Part shown: piece by piece, positions 59,322 to 64,000 of the stretch
Numbering within the stretch: the first letter of the stretch is position 1
How the letters are laid out: the number at the start of each line of letters is the position of its first letter
Assembly: GCF_027580225.2 (NCBI RefSeq)
Contig: NC_073358.2
Location: forward strand, 29,414,501-29,478,500
Source of the DNA: Misgurnus anguillicaudatus
Taxonomy: Eukaryota; Chordata; Actinopteri; Cypriniformes; Cobitidae
Length of the DNA: 64,000 bases
Direction: 5' to 3'
Program-made: the position numbers and the translations under genes
The notes under the pieces: model-generated
Databases searched by the model: none
What the model saw: only the letters and a program-made list of their open reading frames with translations
Told to the model about the DNA's origin: nothing

Positions 59322-61460
59322 TAAAGGAACAGTATGTAGGATTGTGGCCAAAACCGGTACTGCAACAACAAAACTTGTGGCTAAAACTGGTACTGCAATC
59401 ACACAACTTTTCAAATTCTTGTAAACCTTTATTAGGGCCCGAGCACCGAGGAGCAGGCCAGAATGGCCTGCACCGTAGGTGCAAAGCCCTATTGTTTTTG
59501 CTCAGAATCTTCTGCTTTTTCTTCTCCGAAATGAATCGCATTTTTGAGGGCCTAAACATGCTGGAAAACTCATGAAAATTTGCACACACGTCAGAAGTGA
59601 CGAAAATTTACATGTGGTATAGGAATCAGAAGTGGGCGTGTAGAAATGGCTCGATAGCGCCACCTGCAAAATTTCAAAAGAACAACCCTCCCACTACGAA
59701 AAACGTACAGATATGAAATTTGGTAGGATCATCTATCACCCCAAGACCTACAAAAAAGTCCCTTGGAACCAGGCTCTAAAACCCACAGGAAGTCAACCAT
59801 TTTGAATTTTCGCTGTGATTTCTGTGCAAATTTTGGCATTTCCAGGCTTCGTACTTTAACGAACTCCTCCTAGAGATTTAATCCGATCATCATCGTATTT
59901 GGTCAGTATCACCTAAAGGCCTTTGCGATGTTAAATTGCGGAGCTTTTGACTTTTTGTTGGAGGGTGTGTCCGTGGCCTGACAAATTTCAGCGTTTTCGC
60001 CATGAAACAGGATGTTGTTCTAACTCCGGCATACAATGTTCAATCTGCCCCATGCTTCACAAGTTTGATAAGAGTCCTGGCCTGAACACATTTTCATGCC
60101 AAAATTCAGCTTCAGTCATAGCGCCACCTAGAGGTAGCAGGAAATGCCATGTTTTACGCCGTGATTTACGGCTCTTAGAGATTTAATCAAATCATCATCA
60201 TATCTGGTCAGACTGATCTTAATCCCTTTGCGATGATAAATTGCGAAGATCTTGACTTTTTGTTGGAGGGCGTGTCCGTGGCGGCCTGGCAAAGTGTGAT
60301 GTTTCGCAATGAAATATGAAGCTGTTGTAATTCCGGCATACATTGTCCGATCTGCCCCCGACTTCACACATTTGATAAGGGTCCTGGCTTGAACACATAA
60401 ACATGGCATAATTCAGTTACAGTCATAGCGCCACCTAGAGGCAGCAGGAAATACCATGTTTTACGCTGTGACTTACTGCTCTTAGATATTTAAACATATC
60501 AACATCATATTTCACCAGTGTAATCTCAAGACCTTGTGTGATGATAAAAAGCAACGACCTTGACTTTTCATTAAAGGGCGTGTCCCTGGCGCCCCCCCAA
60601 AGTATCGCTAAATGAATCGCATTTTGACAGGCTAAACAAGCTCAAAAAGTCATAAAACATTGCACACACGTCAGAAGTGGCGAAAATGTACATGTGGCAT
60701 AGGCGCCAGAAGTGGGCGTGTAGAAATGGCTCAATAGCGCCACCTGCAAAATTTCAAGAGAACAGCCCCGCCACTATGAAAAACCTACAGATACGAAATT
60801 TGGTAGGGTCATCTATCACACCAAGACCTACAAAAAATTCTATTGGAGCGTAGCTCTAAATCCCATTGGAAGTCGGCCATTTTGATTTTTCGCTGTGATT
60901 TCTGTGCAAATTTTGTAATTTCCAGCCTTCGTACTTTAACGAACTCCTCCTAGAGATTTTATCAGATCGTCATCACATTTGGTCAATCTCATCTAAAGGC
61001 CTTTGCGATGTTAAATTGCGGAGCTTTTGACTTTTCGTTGGAGGGTGTGTCCGTGGCGGCCTGACAAATTTCAGCGTTTTCGCCGTTTGATAAGAGTCTT
61101 GGCCTGAACACATTTCAATGCCAATATTCAGCTTCAGTCATAGCGCCACCTAAAGGTAGCAGGAAATGCCATGTTGTACGCTGTGATTTACTGCTCTTAG
61201 AGATTTAATCAAATCATCATCATATCTGGTCAGACTGATCTTAAGCCCTTTGCGATGATAAATTGGCAAGATCTTGACTTTTCGTTGAAGGGCGTGTCCG
61301 TGGCAGCCTGGCAAAGTGTGATGTTTCACCATGAAACAGGAAGCTGTTGTAATTCAGGCATACATTGTTTGATCTGCCCTATACTTCACACGTTAGATAA
61401 GGGTCCCGGCTTGAACACGTCAATATAACAATAATCAGGTACCGTCATAGCACCACCTGC
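59322..61460. repeat. Teleost GGGCCCGAGCACCGAG repeat with a 1.08-kb direct duplication
   Basis: AAATGAATCGCAT at 59529 and 60610 marks two tandem copies offset by 1081 bp; long phrases such as TAGAAATGGCTC, 'atagcgccacctgcaaaatt' and ACGAACTCCTCCTAGAGATT recur in both. A finer repeat of about 300 bp (CTCTTAGAGATTTAATC, TTTGCGATG, GACTTTT.GTTG, GGCGTGTCCGTGG) recurs near 59870, 60170, 60480, 60950 and 61200. The left edge has AAAGGAACAGTATGTAGG, another repeat start. No coding function seen. Confidence 0.8.
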
Positions 61461-61574
61461 TGCACACAGGCGATGTGGCACATACATTTTTCTTTGAATA
61501 TCCACCTATATTTACCCACTTTAATTCATATCCCCCTGGTTCACTCCTTTACTAATGCCATAGGGTGGCGGTGC

Positions 61575-62087
61575 ACAGAGGTGGGTAGTAACGAATTACA
61601 TTTACTTCGTTACATTTACTTGAGTAATTTTTTTTGGTAACTAGTACTTTTAGAGTAAATTTAAAGATGGGTACTTTTTACTCTTACTCAAGTACATTTC
61701 TAATGAAAAAACTGTACTTTTACTTCGCTACATTCGGTGGCGTTACTACGCTACTTTCAAATGGTAATAATTAATGAATATATTTTATTTTTTAAGTTTA
61801 TATGGCTTGTTCGAAAGTCTCGCGAGACATTAGAGAGGCAGCGTGCGTTGTGAGGGGTGGCTACGTTTCACCCTTTAGCGCGCGTAGATGAAAGGAGATG
61901 ACTGAAGGGGAGGATGACCTATGCAAGCTATCGGAGGCAGATCACGCGTGGCCTCAAGTTTGGTCTATGTTTACACTACAAAAGGTCAAAAAGAATAGTT
62001 TCATAATGCAATGTATGCTTTGTGCACCAAAACGAACTGACATCTCAGCGTACAGGAATTCAAGCTCCAACATGAAACAACACGGCG
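61575..62087 (+). mobile_element. hAT element 5' end with BED-finger exon
   Basis: Begins CAGAGGTGGGTAGTAACGA, a hAT-style end. A first exon from ATG 61898 encodes WPQVWSMFTLQKVKKNSFIM then CMLCAPKRT and NSSSNMKQH, a BED zinc-finger layout, ending at a good donor CGGCG|GTAAGT after 62087. Later exons and the right end are not in view. Position 62279 onward is a different insertion. Confidence 0.65.
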
Positions 62088-62278
62088 GTAAGTGTCACTT
62101 TCTGCAGTGCCTTATTATAATATTATTTCACGCCCTGTTTTTGTCATATGCGCTCTTGTGCACGCAATGAAAATTACTCTAACCTTATAAACAACACACG
62201 TTCACATCTGCACATTTCCATATCATTTCCTCATAAAACTAAACAAATTGAACAGCATGTTAAGTCTTGCATTAATAA

Positions 62279-63108
62279 TACGGGAGAACTGGGGCAAAAG
62301 TAATGCTGGACGAAAGTAACAAAGCGATTTTCTAAGAGGACTGATACCATTTGCATCCCAAACTATGACAGCATCTTTGCAACCCTTGACAGAGCTGACA
62401 AATATCGCGTTATTTACTCACCATTTTCCGGGTGTAGATCCAGAAAGGTGTTTTCAACCATAAGTAAATTCCAAAAGCGGTCATGGTTTTCTTCTAACGC
62501 GTTGGGTTTCTCGTTTCATCAATCTTCAGGTTATTTAGTGCTCTAACACATCCTGAAGTTTGACTTCTCAAGAGTTTTTCAAAATAAAAGTAAATCGGGT
62601 TTAAATGTGAGGAGATCCTGTTGGGACGAAAGTAACACTTACTTTTGTACCATTTATATTATTCTAATTTTATTTAATTTAATTTTCATAGTGTTCAAAC
62701 TGTTGAATTTAAGTTTGTACTGTTGGTTTCTTTTGAAACATTTGATAAAACTGAAATTTAAAATGAAAATATAATTTCATTATTTTTTACAAAGATAAAT
62801 TACAAAATATGTTTGCAGTTACATATTAAAGAAGTCATAATCATGTATAGTTAATAAAAACAAGTGTAACACGAAAATCTACATTGTTTTGTTGTGTTAA
62901 AAAAAGTAACAATTCACCACTTATGTTCAAAGTGAAATTATACTAGTCATTTTACATTTGTTCAAAATTCCACCTGGTATTGATAGACCACACTTGTGAG
63001 TTACTGACCACAGCAAAAATATATCTCTGTCTGAAACATTATCTTTAAAAATTTAAAAAACTTAAAAAAAAAATCTGAAAAATGGTACTTTTCGCCTGTT
63101 CTCCCCTA
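62279..63108. mobile_element. MITE with TACGGGAGAACTGGG / TAGGGGAGAACAGGC ends
   Basis: Imperfect inverted ends start with TA and carry GACGAAAGTAAC words. About 830 bp, AT-rich, non-coding. Confidence 0.55.
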
Positions 63109-63256
63109 CACATAACCCGACACCTTACTTAAATGTAGAAAATACATTCGAATAAAAACTGGATTGTATTTTATTTAATTCCTTCCTAAAGAATCTATAT
63201 ACTTATAAAAATAAAAGAATAAAGTATGTTTTTAAAGAAACATGTTTTATATATTA

Positions 63257-63580
63257 TATTATAAAACGGTTAGTTCCAATCCTTGATTCTGATTGGTCAA
63301 TAGGTGTGCTTTATTCACGATAAAACACTGCTATGAACGCTTCACCCAACAGTTCTATTTAATATCACTGCGCCCTTAGCAACACCCTTAGCAACACATA
63401 AACATATAATGAGACAAACTTTGAATACAGTTTGTTGTTTTTATTTGAACTTTCATGTTATTGTTCGCAGTCAGGGACTATTTTTTCTAGCAGAAGGAAT
63501 GTTTTTATTGATTTAACTTCATGAAAGTTGCACTAATATTTTTTTTTACTTTAATATTGTGTAGTAACCGTTTTATAAAA
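63257..63580. mobile_element. MITE with TATAAAACGGTTA ends
   Basis: TATTATAAAACGGTTAG and, inverted, TTTTATAAAACGGTTACTA bound about 320 bp that contain TTCTGATTGGTCAATAGG, a phrase seen in many fish MITEs. It abuts the palindrome at 63581. Confidence 0.5.
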
Positions 63581-63724
63581 GCAATAAGGTACTCGAGGCA
63601 AGTGCTGTATCGTGAATAAGTAACGGCTGAAGGGGTTGCAGGCACTCCGCTTCGCGTCGTGCCTAACAACGCCCTTCAGCCGTTACTTATTCACGATACA
63701 GCACAGCCTCTCGTACCTTATTGC
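63581..63724. repeat. Near-perfect 144-bp palindrome
   Basis: Left arm GCAATAAGGTACTCGAGGCA... and right arm ...CCTCTCGTACCTTATTGC, about 65 bp each, differ at only a few positions. The loop is about 12 bases (tccgcttcgcgtc). The stem core GTGCTGTATCGTGAATAAGT is exact. A DNA cruciform or hairpin transcript is possible. It is probably the end structure of a foldback transposon. The final 63725-64000 holds nothing I recognise. Confidence 0.85.
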
Positions 63725-64000
63725 TTACATAAATGCAGAGTTGATTTGCAAAAACAGATAAGTTCCATTTGAAATTCTAAAATAAGCATTTTATCAAGCT
63801 CCTTATGTTCATTAATTGCACATTAATGGCAATGAAAATAACCTATTCATATAAAAACATGATAACAAACAGACACACACATTCTTTTTTCCTTACTGTA
63901 AGCTTGTTTAAAGGCAGATGCAGCCAAATTTTGTTGTGAACGTGAAAATAAAGACACAGTTAACTGTCAGAAAACAGTCAGTGTGTGTTTAAGATTTTTT

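Noticed and set aside
1..64000. CRISPR arrays, operons or phage-like systems
   Set aside because: The window is a spliced vertebrate region. Tandem repeats here are microsatellites or satellites without spacer structure.

Overview
The window is vertebrate nuclear DNA, most likely from a cyprinid (carp/zebrafish-type) teleost. The evidence is the intron-rich genes of clear vertebrate families, the AT-rich intergenic sequence, and a dense load of teleost-type repeats: hAT elements and MITEs, a Tc1-like element whose consensus I know from fish, tRNA-derived SINEs, fish LINE fragments and long (TG)n/(GA)n/(CAA)n microsatellites. The species cannot be fixed from the sequence alone.

Three host genes are present and complete. 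(1) 3600-6093, minus strand: a liver-type fructose-1,6-bisphosphatase (fbp1-like), 7 coding exons, 337 aa, with a TATA box near 6250 and a poly(A) signal at 3363. (2) 8631-42994, plus strand: ttc33 (tetratricopeptide repeat protein 33), 4 coding exons, 268 aa, spread over 34 kb, with a probable 5' UTR exon at about 7300. (3) 48791-51614, minus strand: a prostaglandin E2 receptor EP4 (ptger4-like), 2 coding exons, 461 aa. ttc33 and ptger4 are also neighbours in human (5p13), so that pair is old synteny. fbp1 and ttc33 lie head-to-head about 1.2 kb apart; ttc33 and ptger4 are tail-to-tail.

Nearly everything else is mobile DNA, much of it inside the three large ttc33 introns. Region by region: 1-0.9 kb, a foldback MITE in a short-unit minisatellite; 2.5-3.4 kb, nested MITEs; 8.9-9.4 kb, a TTAA-bounded MITE; 13.5-16.4 kb, a dead Tc1-like element, the intact 3' ORF of a non-LTR element with a restriction-enzyme-like endonuclease, and a further repeat, all stitched together by (TG)n; 18.2-20.1 kb, a broken LINE on the minus strand; 24.4-28.1 kb, hAT elements; 33.6-34.0 kb, a hAT MITE with perfect target duplication; 36.6-46.8 kb, four copies of a transposon family with GGGTGATTCTC ends and 4-bp target duplications, one inserted in a decayed THAP-domain transposon; 53.6-55.1 kb, a three-deep nest; 55.1-57.0 kb, a 1.9-kb element; 58.3-59.1 kb, a solo LTR inside a foldback element; 59.4-61.5 kb, a 1.08-kb direct duplication; 61.6-63.7 kb, a hAT 5' end, a MITE and a near-perfect 144-bp palindrome.

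The best leads are the GGGTGATTCTC transposon family (two subfamilies sharing ends and a conserved set of four internal TTGCGGTAATGA-like motifs), the non-canonical GA splice donor in an otherwise intact fbp1 gene, and two RFX X-box-like palindromes in ttc33 introns. All boundaries were read by eye. No database search, alignment program or expression data was used.
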